In this document: positions 1 to 9,251 of the stretch, in pieces
How the letters are laid out: each line of letters begins with the position of its first letter
How positions within the stretch are numbered: the stretch's first letter is position 1
Source of the DNA: Imbricaverruca yamaguchii
Lineage: Eukaryota; Arthropoda; Thecostraca; Neoverrucidae
Length of the DNA: 64,000 nt
Reading direction: 5' to 3'
NCBI GenBank assembly: GCA_034440575.1
Contig: JAOTOL010001558.1
Coordinates: 622,501 to 686,500 of the forward strand
Notes under the pieces: generated by a model
What the model saw: only the letters and a program-made list of their open reading frames with translations
The model's database searches: none
Told to the model about the DNA's origin: nothing
Position numbers and translations under genes: made by a program

Positions 1-757
1 CTTCGAACTTCAATCGATGACCCTTATAGTAAATGTGGTTACAAATGTGAATATCAAGTGGCTTGGGGTCACGGGAGGTCATGTGACCTGAGGTCAAGTG
101 GCTAAAGTTTTGAAAGTTGTTCAAAATTAAAAAACCGATCACAGAAATGAAACGAAGATGTCTTTGCTATCCTACAGATAAGCTACATGTCTATGTTAGG
201 TTTTAAAGTACTGGAGATGATCGTTCTCAAATATTGACCTGCAATGTGACCTATGCAAATTTCCTCAGGCTATGTCTCCGAGGTCGCTGCCAGTATGAAG
301 CGAAAACTTACACAGATTGATTCAGCACTCACGACTACCATATACACCCACTTAGGTTGAAATCGCTCGCATGGCGTTGTCACCCGTTGGTTGTCCGGTG
401 CCGGACCGCCCCAACTGTTTAAAGGTGAATGATGCCTTCATTATGTGAGATATGCTTTTAGTTTTCACTGTAATTAAGAATGCATTTACGGAATTTTTGA
501 CGTGCGAAGAAGTGGCATGTGCGTACTGGTTAGCCATAGCACATCATTTCGTGCGTATATTTATGGCTGGAGTCGCCCCCGAAATCAGACATAGTTTTCA
601 GGATTTGAAGACGGAGTCTAATCTGATCATTTTGTGGAAGCCGGAGTTAGGCATGGAGTCCACCCAACTTGTAAAAGTTGTCCTGAGGTGGAATGGAGTC
701 AGAATAGACATCACTTCTTGTGATTCGGAGTTTAAGTCGACTTCGCTTAATTGAAGT

Positions 758-759
<2 letters not shown>
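1..759. other. 3' flank, no gene recognised
   Basis: No coding exon, RNA gene or complete mobile element could be supported here. Several AGGTCA-type words cluster near 62-112, and a similar cluster recurs near 50480-50570, so this may be the edge of a dispersed repeat. The stretch lies downstream of the minus-strand Pur-alpha gene. Confidence 0.5.

Positions 760-838
<79 letters not shown>
760..838. repeat. (TA)n microsatellite
   Basis: An uninterrupted alternating TA tract of about 79 bp. It borders the left side of the foldback at 846-1032. Isoleucine-tyrosine open frames across it are an artefact of the dinucleotide repeat. Confidence 0.97.
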
Positions 839-843
<5 letters not shown>

Positions 844-845
844 AT

Positions 846-1032
846 AGTGGCACATAGAGAGAAGCTATATTTCCACCACAAAGCACATCATCAACGTTTC
901 GGCCACAGGCCTTCTTCAGGATGACGTAACTCCGAGTTACGTCCTGATGATGTAACTCCTGAAGAAGGCCTGTGGCCGAAACGTTGATGATGTGCTTTGT
1001 GGTGGAAATATAGTTTCCCTCTATGTGCCACT
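846..1032. mobile_element. Foldback element with 76-bp arms, Penelope-like end sequence
   Basis: Bases 846-921 and 957-1032 are near-perfect reverse complements around a 35-bp centre, so a single strand would form one long hairpin. (TA)n tracts border both sides. Each arm carries the words AACGTTTCGGCC and CTTCTTCAGGA. A closely similar phrase (ACGTTTCGGCCAGGGGCC followed by ATCATCAGGAG) borders the Penelope-like GIY-YIG fragment near 47168. That shared phrase suggests this hairpin is a miniature derivative of a Penelope-like terminal repeat; this part is inference. No coding capacity is visible. Confidence 0.7.
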
Positions 1033-1060
1033 TATTGCATAATTTTTCCAGATAATATTC

Positions 1061-1062
<2 letters not shown>

Positions 1063-1129
<67 letters not shown>
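1063..1129. repeat. (TA)n microsatellite
   Basis: A TA dinucleotide tract between the foldback and the left end of the DNA transposon. Together with the tract at 3651-3715 it suggests that the transposon inserted into a TA-rich site. Confidence 0.95.
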
Positions 1130-1136
<7 letters not shown>

Positions 1137-1279
1137 ATTAGGGTGACACTTATTTTTCGACTTTCAAAAAATGAAAAAGGCAGTTGATTTTCTGGTTTGT
1201 ATTAGCCTAAAAACACCACGTAAAAAGTTTCATCCTGATCCAATTATGCTTAGCCATGCCTCATCGCACTTGAATGTAT
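1137..1279 (+). repeat. Left terminal inverted repeat of DNA transposon
   Basis: Reverse complement of 3506-3650 at roughly three quarters or more identity by eye. The outermost 12 bases match exactly. Confidence 0.85.
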
Positions 1280-1381
1280 CCACTATTAGGCGGGTCTTAT
1301 GGGTCTTCCTGGACCCAACGTTGCGATGAGTTTCGAAATTAATCCTGGCCTGGTCCTGGACTTGGTCCTGGTCACCTGGCC

Positions 1382-3213
1382 TCAGTCAGTCTGGGTGACG
1401 GTGCTCTTGTTGGCGTCGGGTAATCTTCCCCGGTGCGCCTCCACCACCTGCAGGATGTACTGCGTCTGGTCCTCGTCCTTGGTGAGGGTCAAAATGTAGT
1501 CTTCCATTAGGGCGACGTCACGCTCGGCGAAGTCGTTCAGTACCCGGAGTCGTTCGTCATGCCACTCCGCCGGGTCGGTCTCCAGGAAGCCGTCGTCGAT
1601 CCCCATGGTGACGAAGAGCATTCGCGACGACTTAGTCACGAAGTCCGCGAGGGTCTTCTGCGACAAGTCGGCCTTGAGATCAACGACGGCCCGCTTGGTG
1701 AGATCCTCCGAGCCCTCATTGGAGCTGAGAGCCTCGATCATGGCCCGCTTTCTTCCCAGTGGTAAGTTCTCGTCGAAGAACGCCAGCGGGACGAGGCTCT
1801 CACTCAAATACCACAAGTGGCGAGGGACTTGCCCTCGTACCCGACCAAATCCTTCAGGAGGGCGAGGTCGTTCGCAGGGGCCGATGTGGGGCTCGGCACG
1901 GCGTACCACGGAGGGACGTATACCGAGACGGGGAACTTGACGTACCGAAGGATGCCGGCGCTCTCCCGGGCAGTCAGGTTTGTCTGTCCTCGGAAGAGGT
2001 AGATCTTCACAGCGTAGATCAGCTTGGCCATCCAACGCGCGTGGTGGTGAGCCACAGGCCGCCGGAATCGAATGTCTCTGGCCGGCATCCCGCCGAGCAC
2101 GATCACGGAGAGCTCCAGGAGCTCGCGATAGTCATCCCGTGGCTGGAACTGCGACAGATGGAGCTTGAAACCCGCGATGGGGTTGTCTCGGGAATCCTGG
2201 ATGGCCTCCGTGAGGTGGTCATCGGGCATGGTCTCGTACTGGTCCTGATCGATGAAAACCCACTTGTCCTGGAAGCGTTTGAAGAGCGGGTTTTCAGGCC
2301 TGGACGATGGGGTGTTGAGACAAATCCCGTAGGCCTTCGCGGCGATGAGCTCGAGCATGTGGTGCCTGCAGGCGACATTGAGCAGGTCACGACCGAGCTC
2401 CTGCTCAATGTGCACACACGCCCCTGACTGCGGGCCTGTGTTCGAGGCCGTAGTGTCGAAACACGTACCCACGACCGGGTCTGCAGCACCCCCATCGTGC
2501 AGGGCCTCCACGACAGCGTTTGCCATCGCCAGTCCACTGCCGATCTCGAGCTTGGGCACGGAGAGAAGCTTGGTGACGCTGGTCCCAGCGACCAAAATCG
2601 GAAGACGGTCAACTTTGCTCCTGCTGCCGGTCGTAGAGTTGGGAACCAGTTTTCAGTCCCAGTGAACAACCAGGGGTACGTCCGGCGCAAACGACGCCTT
2701 GATGTCCAGCACGGCCTGCTTCCGGTGGTTCCGCCGGGATTGGCGGATGGACTCCCGATTCATGGTGAGCTCGGATACGTCGTACCCGAGGGTGTCGGCC
2801 ACCGCCGACAAGACGTACACTGCCTGATGGTCCGTCACGCAAGTGCGGTCTAGGGCAGCGGCGACAGTCGGCGAGATTAAAGTATCTCTGCCGCGGCGGC
2901 GCTTCGGCGGCGGTGGGCAGGCGGTGGAAGTCGATGGTCGAGGCTCGTCCTCAGCGCTGGACGTTGTAGAGTTGCGACAGGGGCTGGAGCTATACTCGAG
3001 CTCAACAGTGTCGGTCTCGGCCATGCGCTGCGCTTTCCGAGTCTTGCGATCGCTGGCCTGGGAGGCGCGATTCAACTGCCGCTGCTCGAACTCGGCGAGC
3101 TGCCGATCGGCGCCCATCATTTTTCCTCGGCGGCCTTCCTCGCGTTGCGCAATGAGGAACACTTTGTCTTCATCGATCTGGATGAGCTCGAGGGCCCTTT
3201 GGTTAACCTCCAC
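1382..3213 (-). pseudogene. Transposase-like protein, disrupted by a stop and a frameshift
   Basis: This is read on the minus strand inside the inverted-repeat element. The N-terminal part (3213 down to 2653) is rich in charged residues and has a PPPPKRRRGRD basic patch. It ends at an in-frame TGA just after VVHWD. The same frame then continues to about 1804 and includes CFDTTASNTG, a possible RNase H-type acidic motif, followed by LNVACRHHMLE. A frameshift near 1812-1825 moves the reading to another frame, which runs to a stop at 1382-1384 and contains ERDVALMEDY and LTKDEDQTQ. From memory, similar DTTASNTG and RHH phrases occur in multicopy invertebrate transposase-like proteins, but I could not place the family. 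The true start is uncertain because a stop lies just before 3213. Inactive as read. Confidence 0.75.
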
Positions 3214-3505
3214 TCATCAATCTCTCGTCGGCGAGGCCGATGACCGGTATATACGTTTTCTTCCGTGTTGCCGGAGCGGCCATATTTACGAAAAGACCAA
3301 AAAGGGCATTAATATTGGGAAATTGGAACAAACTATAATTATAGTTAAATATTAATCTATAAGTATAATTAATAAGGTTGCAATACGATTATTCAGGGCA
3401 CACCCGACCAGCACGAACACGTTCTGACTCTATTTTAGCCAACACATACCCGGAGTAATAGGGATGGGTGGTCCTAAAAAAATGTCTGGGGTGTCTGACA
3501 TTCAA

Positions 3506-3650
3506 GTGCGATGAGGCACGCCTTAAAATTATTTGATCGAGATGAAGCTGTTTATGTGGTGTTTTTAGGCTAACACGAACCAAAAAATCAACTGCCTTTT
3601 TCGTTTTTCGAAGAAAAAAAATATTGTGTCCAAATAGCTGTCACCCTAAT
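3506..3650 (-). repeat. Right terminal inverted repeat of DNA transposon
   Basis: Partner of 1137-1279. It ends GTCACCCTAAT directly before TA-rich DNA. Confidence 0.85.
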
Positions 3651-3679
3651 ATATATATATAATATATATAACCAATAGT

Positions 3680-3715
<36 letters not shown>
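3651..3715. repeat. Interrupted TA-rich microsatellite
   Basis: Two TA tracts separated by short AATATA-type interruptions and one ACCAATAGTT segment. Confidence 0.9.
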
Positions 3716-4504
3716 GTATAGCCAATTTTCAGTTTAAAAACACAGGCTACATCGGGTTTGTCCCTTTTCCATTCAGACCCGAGTTGTCTCCTCTTTCTAT
3801 TCTGATGTCATCCGTAATCTCTGGGACGTGGTTATGACCAATACCAATGCGGATTGCCAATATTTATATTTATCCACCACGCTTCGGCCGACGTAATTTG
3901 TTCTCGTGGCTCAAGCCCTTCATTTGTTCAATGTTCATGCATGTGTTCAATCCAATTACCTGATTAGATGGCATAAAATACTGCTTTGGCGCTTATGCAA
4001 GATGAGATGATTTTGAGCTTTAGCTGAATACTTCCACTGGCGATCCGTTGACGGATAGGACGTCAGCGAGCCAACACGAAACTAACTTATGAATAGGTTA
4101 GCGGTCACGCGAGAAACGATGACTTCCATTGGCGAGTGGCTTGTTTGCTATATGAGGTTCATCGTGAACTTACTCCAGCCAGCCAAATGCTGCTAGTGAC
4201 GGGCAAGCCCAGATGTAGCATATGCAGCCCCAGTAAAAGGCTGAGGTCAACGGAGTGTCATCGGGCGTGTCCAGCGACCTAGGAACGTGAGAATAAAATG
4301 TGGTTAGGGGATACGAGCAAAGTCGAGTTTTAAAGAAACGGTAATCGTGTTGCTTCTCACTGGTGACGGGTTAATGGGTCATATAATCACATGGGGAAAA
4401 TCTGGCCAGCTGCCAACAAGCCTGTATTTAGCACCTAATGTTGTCTATACGTTTACGTTTATGCATCAACTGTTGTTTTTCACGGTCATGTTCCACATTG
4501 TGTG

Positions 4505-4575
4505 GGCTCGAATCCCGCTACCAACTGCTGGACCTCTCCCCTCGCGGGCACGGCGTGAGAGATGCCTACGCTAAA
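4505..4575 (+). mobile_element. SINE-like 3' fragment
   Basis: The segment has a B-box-like GGGCTCGAATCCCG just upstream (4503-4516) and then a GCGGGCACGGCGTGAGAGAT region ending in CTACGCTAAATAAA. The latter resembles the tail of the tRNA-like element at 20581-20725 and the minus-strand copy at 15795-15925. It is a fragment; the tRNA-like head is not clear. Confidence 0.4.
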
Positions 4576-5342
4576 TAAACATTGCGTTTGAAAACGTCGT
4601 TAATTAACATATTAATTCTGATTATTGTTAAATGTTACTTCTGTTTGATTATATTTGCGACACCGTTGCGTGGAGGGTGGGGGTCCGGCACGTGAGTTCT
4701 GTCAATGACAGGGGACTTCTCCAAACTCACAGAAACCCTGGTTCGCTGTTTACACGTCGGCCTTTTGGGTTCGAATCTTAGATGCATCGCCATGGGGTTA
4801 ATGTTAAGATTTCACGAAAAATAGGAGGTGCCATGGCGCCCACGCCCCCCGCCTATGCCTTAACCAATGCTCCTATACCTATGTCTAGGTATACACCCGC
4901 GGCTATGACGTCGTTTATAAAATCCCTCCAATATGATACCGATGTTATAATACTATGAACATATGATGCTATTATATATCTGGCGTATCTTAACGCCAGC
5001 CACATTCACAAACGAAATGTACAATTGTCGTACCACGGTTGCGCAGCCAGTACCGAAATAGTGCCCGCGGTACTGGAGTGGTGGCCGGGCTGACAATGCT
5101 GATACTTTTCCGCTACCAGGGAATGTTGGCCGAAATGGGCCGAAATACGATACCGGTGCCAGCACCAGTCAAACGCGCCGATTCTTTGCCGGTATCCATA
5201 CAACTAGCTTAACGATGAGATCGTTGCAAAACGTTGCTAATGTGCAACATATGAAATTGTCGATCTCAGAGTGAGCTTATGCAGGTGACCTATGATGGAT
5301 TTTTGGCGCTAAATATCACTTCAAGTGTCAGTGGGAGCTAGG

Positions 5343-5371
5343 TCCTATGCTAGTCATCCGCTAGCATAGGA
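5343..5371. repeat. Perfect 11-bp-arm hairpin
   Basis: TCCTATGCTAG at 5343-5353 and CTAGCATAGGA at 5361-5371 are exact reverse complements around a 7-nt loop. The role is unknown; it is not followed by a T-run. Confidence 0.8.
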
Positions 5372-6329
5372 TGACCTCAACATATAATTTGTATCTGTGG
5401 GAGACTGACAGCATTTGGTGGAAGACCTAAAGGCACCGCCAAAGCATCCTAGTACACCCTTCCGGTAAATGTTCCGTAACCGTTCCTAATCTAGCCGAAT
5501 TTACCTAACGAAGGCATTTACCATTTTATCCCTTCGCCTTTCTGTTCGAACTGCCTGACCGCTAACCCAGCCTTAATTTCCAACCAGCGTGATATTAGTT
5601 CTCCAGAGGCTTCATACATTTCACCGATCTAAAGGCGTATTTCAACTGTTGTCAATTGTGTGTGCTTGTGGCGTCAGAAGAGGAAACGCTGTTAAAATAT
5701 TGCTCACCAATATTACTGCATCGGAAGATTAGTTTTGTCCGTTCCAAAGGCGCACGAAGATTTGCGCAGTAATCGCGCATGACGTGCTTACCCATGTGTT
5801 TGCTATTCTGCAGTTGTGAATCGTGGTAACTATTTTGACCCACTGAAGAGAGATATTGATAGATTTGTTTTCGAAAAACTATATATCCGAGCTATAGGAG
5901 TGGGGATGTCTACGAATCATTTAATTAATTATGCATTTTACTGTGTTTGTTCACCCACTCTTTTTCTAACATCTAGTTGCATTGGTGTAGACGTTCGTTA
6001 GGGCCCGTGGACGTACATAAAGGACCGCAAACTTTCTGAGGTGCAGCACACTTTGGCAATGGTCCCGACACATGCATAATTGCCCGTAAACGCTTGTGGA
6101 TTCCCGTAGATGTTTGTAATAACCATTCCGTAACCAAGGGTACAAGAATATCCAACTTGGATCACAGGACACGTATATGGTATGAATTCCTCGGTCTGCC
6201 GCATTTTGCACGAACTCGTCGACCTGCGATCTGTTGACTAGAGTTGAACTAGAGGTTCCTAAATTTACCGGTTTGCCACACCAGTACGATAAGGTTGAAA
6301 ATGATTTCACGTAGCCTATTTTCGCCGAA

Positions 6330-6460
6330 ACGGTGTGGACATTGTGATCTGTGGAAGTCATGAACATATGGACACTGTGAGCTGTGGACACTATAAGGTA
6401 TGGAAATTATGAACTTGTGGACACTGTGAGCTGTGGACACTGAACTGTGGACATTCTGAT
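6330..6460. repeat. Degenerate short tandem repeat, GTGGACAC-type
   Basis: About eight imperfect units built on TGTGGACACTGTGAGC and related words, with variable spacing. Non-coding. Confidence 0.7.
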
Positions 6461-6476
6461 GTCACCAAATTATGTT

Positions 6477-6537
6477 ATGTACGACATGGTAGTGTCGTAC
6501 ATATATATGTTATGTACGACATGGTAGTGTCGTACAT
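6477..6537. repeat. Two tandem identical hairpins, 35-bp period
   Basis: ATGTACGACA, loop TGGTAG, then TGTCGTACAT occurs at 6477-6502 and again at 6512-6537. Arms are perfect 10-bp complements in both copies, and the spacer is ATATATGTT-like. No gene lies nearby to explain it. Confidence 0.9.
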
Positions 6538-6817
6538 ATGATTTGCGAGAGAGGGCAGACTGATTCGGAAGGTGTTCACCTGCCCCCATTAAAAAGTTCG
6601 CTGATTTCCAGCAGTATTTTTTCAAAGGGGTTGTATATATTTTTGTCATATAATAATTAGTGCCAAATTCACTGTCCTGTAGAGGAGGCCAACTCTACCA
6701 CCATTCATAATCACCGGCTTTCAACTATAACTCCCCACATCCTGTTTGAAGATTTCTTTTTGGTTTCCCTTAAATTACACCTGAACAAACCACTCAAAAA
6801 TGTATAATTTGTCAATA
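6538..6817. other. No feature seen
   Basis: About 280 bp between the tandem hairpins and the duplicated exon. Nothing could be supported. Confidence 0.5.
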
Positions 6818-7003
6818 TCAGGCATTCCAATTAATAACGCCCGGTCGCCAAAACGCCAAAGTTCGTGAACGGCCCGGCGGGCCCGGCTCCTGCGCCGCCC
6901 GCTCCGCCTCCTGCATTTTCTCTACGTATTCGCCGAATATATCGCGGAAGCGCGACCAGGACTTCTCTGGAATGGTGATGGACGTTCTGAAGTTGGTTTT
7001 CAC
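6818..7003 (-). pseudogene. Duplicate of the Pur-alpha last exon with a different tail
   Basis: Minus-strand bases 7007-6871 are identical over 137 bp to 9255-9119. The block contains the acceptor AG, the third PUR repeat half beginning VKTNFRTSITIPEKSW, and the start of the Gly-Pro-Pro tail. Identity breaks inside the proline-glycine codons. The frame then continues as RSRTLAFWRPGVINWNA to a TGA at 6818, replacing the five further GPP-type triplets and QPAATK. Upstream of the acceptor the sequence (GACTGCGCAATGCAG) lacks a pyrimidine tract, unlike the 9251 copy. It could be an alternative terminal exon, a recent non-functional duplicate, or an assembly artefact; I favour a duplicate with weak or no splicing. 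Confidence 0.75.
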
Positions 7004-7007
7004 CTGC

Positions 7008-8168
7008 ATTGCGCAGTCGGCGCGTTCGCCACTCTACGTGTGCTTCTCCAGTTTCGGTTCTGCCTCCCACGTTTTGCTAATTACTGTCGCATGATAGCCT
7101 TGCGAAAAATTTGACATGTGGAAAGCCTGTTATGGCCTCGCTTAAAAAAAATCGATAAATTCAATTCGATGTATTAGTTCTCTCCTCCCCACATTTTCCT
7201 CTGATTAAGAAATCCAGAGACACACTGAGCTTTCATGCACCTAATCTCTTTGGTTAAATAAGCTCAGATTGGCTACTGAGCCGTGACCCTACCTAGGTGG
7301 TCGCATTTTCTACCCGTTGCGTTTTTCTTCTTCTATGTATGTTTTATGGCTCCAATCAATTTTTCTTAGGGGCTCGGAACACGTTTGAGACCCGGATATT
7401 TTTTACAGGTTTGTTGCTTCTCATACACAGATAGTATTTTTGGTGTCTGCGCGCTTTCGAACACGTTTTATTTAGTGCCCGCTATTTTTGTTCCTCGTTT
7501 ACGATCAATTCCCTTTTTGAGGCTCCGTGCGGCCTCATGACCCTGACGTACTTTGAGGGCCTCCGTTATGCTGTTATTTAGTGCTTCCAGATTGTTTATT
7601 TCGAGCTGCTTACTTTAAGGCCCCGACGCTTTTTGCGAAACTCGATGAGCCGTGGATTACCGAAATGAATTTTGGGGATTACCGACGGAATGTTGAGAAT
7701 TCTTGGTAGCCCAGGCTCAGCGTGACTTTTAGGGGTTCCGGCCAGACCGTTTGTGGCCTTCATCGTGATTGTCTTTATCGCCAGTACGACTCTTTTGACC
7801 CCTAGCGTGGTTTTCAGGGGGCCAGGTGGGAACTTTTGAGGTCCCAGCGTCCTTTTGAGAAGCCCGTGCGGGACTACTTTTCCCTGCAACTGCAATATGA
7901 CTCACTGCTACTGAACGTGCCTACAAAATTGAAGACAGAAAGAGACTGCCGAGAAAACCATCGTTCCGACGCTCATCGACGTTACCGACAACTCCGCTGT
8001 TGGCGACAGACACAACCTCACGTCTGCTGCCACCTGCTGACATCCCGATTGCCAGCCACCGACGACGAGTTGATGGCCGTCGGTCCCGACACGCGCCGCT
8101 CCCACCTGCAGCGGCTGCGGCGCCACGTCCGTCGACAACGTCGACGAGCGCGACTGCGAGGTGACTCG
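7008..8168. other. Possible 3' transcribed region, no exon recognised
   Basis: No coding feature was recognised. Several TTTATT words (AATAAA on the minus strand) occur near 7466 and 7595 and could be polyadenylation signals for a transcript ending past either last-exon copy. Weak evidence only. Confidence 0.35.
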
Positions 8169-8174
8169 TTTATT
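8169..8174 (-). terminator. Candidate polyadenylation signal AATAAA for Pur-alpha
   Basis: This is the first AATAAA on the minus strand downstream of the Pur-alpha stop codon at 9063-9065, about 890 bp away. It would give a 3' UTR of ordinary length. There is no direct evidence of cleavage here, and further signals occur downstream. Confidence 0.35.
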
Positions 8175-9062
8175 TCTGTTCTGACTCCGGAGCGAGTGGC
8201 ACCTGCTCATTCACGATCGAGGGCTCGACCTCTGGCGTTCACTCCGCAGCAATACAAACTAGCGAACCAAAGGGCTGTGTGCGAGCGCTTGCCTTATCAC
8301 AGCGAGCGTCTAGTTCTTGTGACTAGCACCGGGGACATAACACGCACACAGAAACACGCACGCTCGCATACCCAGACACGCCCCCGCCGCATCGGCGCCT
8401 TACTCGTGGGCCGCGCAGCCGAGGCACGCGCCGGTACGCAGTCGAAGAAACCGAATGGCAAAACAACGAATAAATAAACTCCTCTTTAAACACCGACACC
8501 GCAGCACCGCAGCAGGCACCAACCAGACGCAGTCCGGGATCGCAGCACGGCGCGAGGGCGGAGCGCCGACGACGCCCCGCCCGGCGCCGACCGACGCCGA
8601 CATCACGCAATGGCAGTATTATGGCATTCCAGCGATGTGTTCGTCCTCCCCTGTCCGTCTGTAGTCGCCCGGCGCAGACTTGTGCCAACCAGTCCGGCCC
8701 GCCCCCGCCTTCCGCCGGCGGGCCGACAACCAAACGGTCAAGTGATAATTTGTAGGCCCGGCTCTCGCAGTTGCTCGTTCGTTCCCGCTCGCGCGCTCAG
8801 TCAGCTCTCGCTCTCTCTCGCTTTCTTTCTCGAGTACGCCGTCTTCAGTGCGTGGATTTTAAAGCTGCAGCGGCGGTCGGCCGGCCGCGCCGTTCGTGTC
8901 CGCGCGACCGGACGCCACGCGCCGCGCACCGCGCCACTGGCGCCCGCCGCCCGCCGCCACTCATTGTCTCCGGTCTGGTCGTCAGAAATTTTGAAAGACA
9001 CGAATTGAACCAGCGCCGTGGTGCGGAGCGCCGGCCGCTGGCGCGCCTCGTGCCAGCGGCGC
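8175..9062 (-). other. Putative Pur-alpha 3' UTR; CpG-rich
   Basis: The region follows the stop codon directly on the minus strand. It is strongly GC- and CpG-rich from about 8370 to 9060. On the plus strand the stretch near 8770-8860 has a CT-rich run and two TCAGT words, an arthropod initiator-like sequence, so an antisense promoter is possible. The plus-strand frames at 8455-9226 have arginine/proline-rich compositions typical of GC-rich non-coding DNA, and I do not call them genes. Confidence 0.4.
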
Positions 9063-9251
9063 TCACTTGGTGGCGGCCGGCTGGCCCGGCGGCCCTGGCG
9101 GACCTGGCGGACCCGGGGGGCCCGGCGGGCCCGGCTCCTGCGCCGCCCGCTCCGCCTCCTGCATTTTCTCTACGTATTCGCCGAATATATCGCGGAAGCG
9201 CGACCAGGACTTCTCTGGAATGGTGATGGACGTTCTGAAGTTGGTTTTCAC
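9063..9251 (-). CDS. PURA: Pur-alpha, last coding exon (end of third PUR repeat and Gly-Pro-Pro tail)
   Basis: Pur-alpha is a sequence-specific single-stranded DNA/RNA-binding protein that recognises purine-rich GGN repeats. In animals it acts in transcription, replication control and neuronal mRNA transport. This exon encodes 62 residues and a TGA. It starts VKTNFRTSITIPEKSW, the beta-strand opening of the last PUR half-repeat, followed by an amphipathic helix (SRFRDIFGEYVEKMQEAER). The tail is six proline-glycine triplets of the GPP type and then QPAATK. The acceptor is CTCCTTGTTCTCGCCGGCAG, with a usable pyrimidine tract. Phase 0 joins GAG (exon at 11103) to GTG. The GPP tail is not a usual feature of animal Pur-alpha C-termini as I know them. 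Codons in the tail are CpG-rich. Confidence 0.93.
   Translation of the reverse strand: MKTNFRTSITIPEKSWSRFRDIFGEYVEKMQEAERAAQEPGPPGPPGPPGPPGPPGQPAATK

Larger units (their letters stand above)
1137..3650 (-). mobile_element. Decayed 2.5-kb DNA transposon with about 145-bp terminal inverted repeats
   Basis: The element begins ATTAGGGTGACA at 1137 and ends TGTCACCCTAAT at 3650. The inverted similarity extends inward about 140-145 bp (1137-1279 against 3506-3650) with substitutions and small indels; it includes the shared words AAAAAGGCAGTTGATTTT and TGCCTCATCGCACTTGAATG. Between the repeats lies one broken transposase-like frame on the minus strand. Both sides are TA-rich, so a TA or longer target duplication cannot be resolved. 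The superfamily is not assigned because no definitive catalytic triad was read. Confidence 0.85.
3716..6329. other. 3' flank without recognised genes
   Basis: No exon could be supported. The stretch contains a SINE-like tail (4505-4575) and a perfect hairpin (5343-5371). Short frames here show no recognised motif. Confidence 0.5.

Noticed and set aside
598..1132. Isoleucine-tyrosine repeat frames
   Set aside because: Translation of (TA)n microsatellites.
7836..8477. 213-codon arginine-rich plus-strand frame as a gene
   Set aside because: The composition is that of CpG-rich DNA, no domain is recognised, and it lies antisense to the likely 3' region of Pur-alpha.
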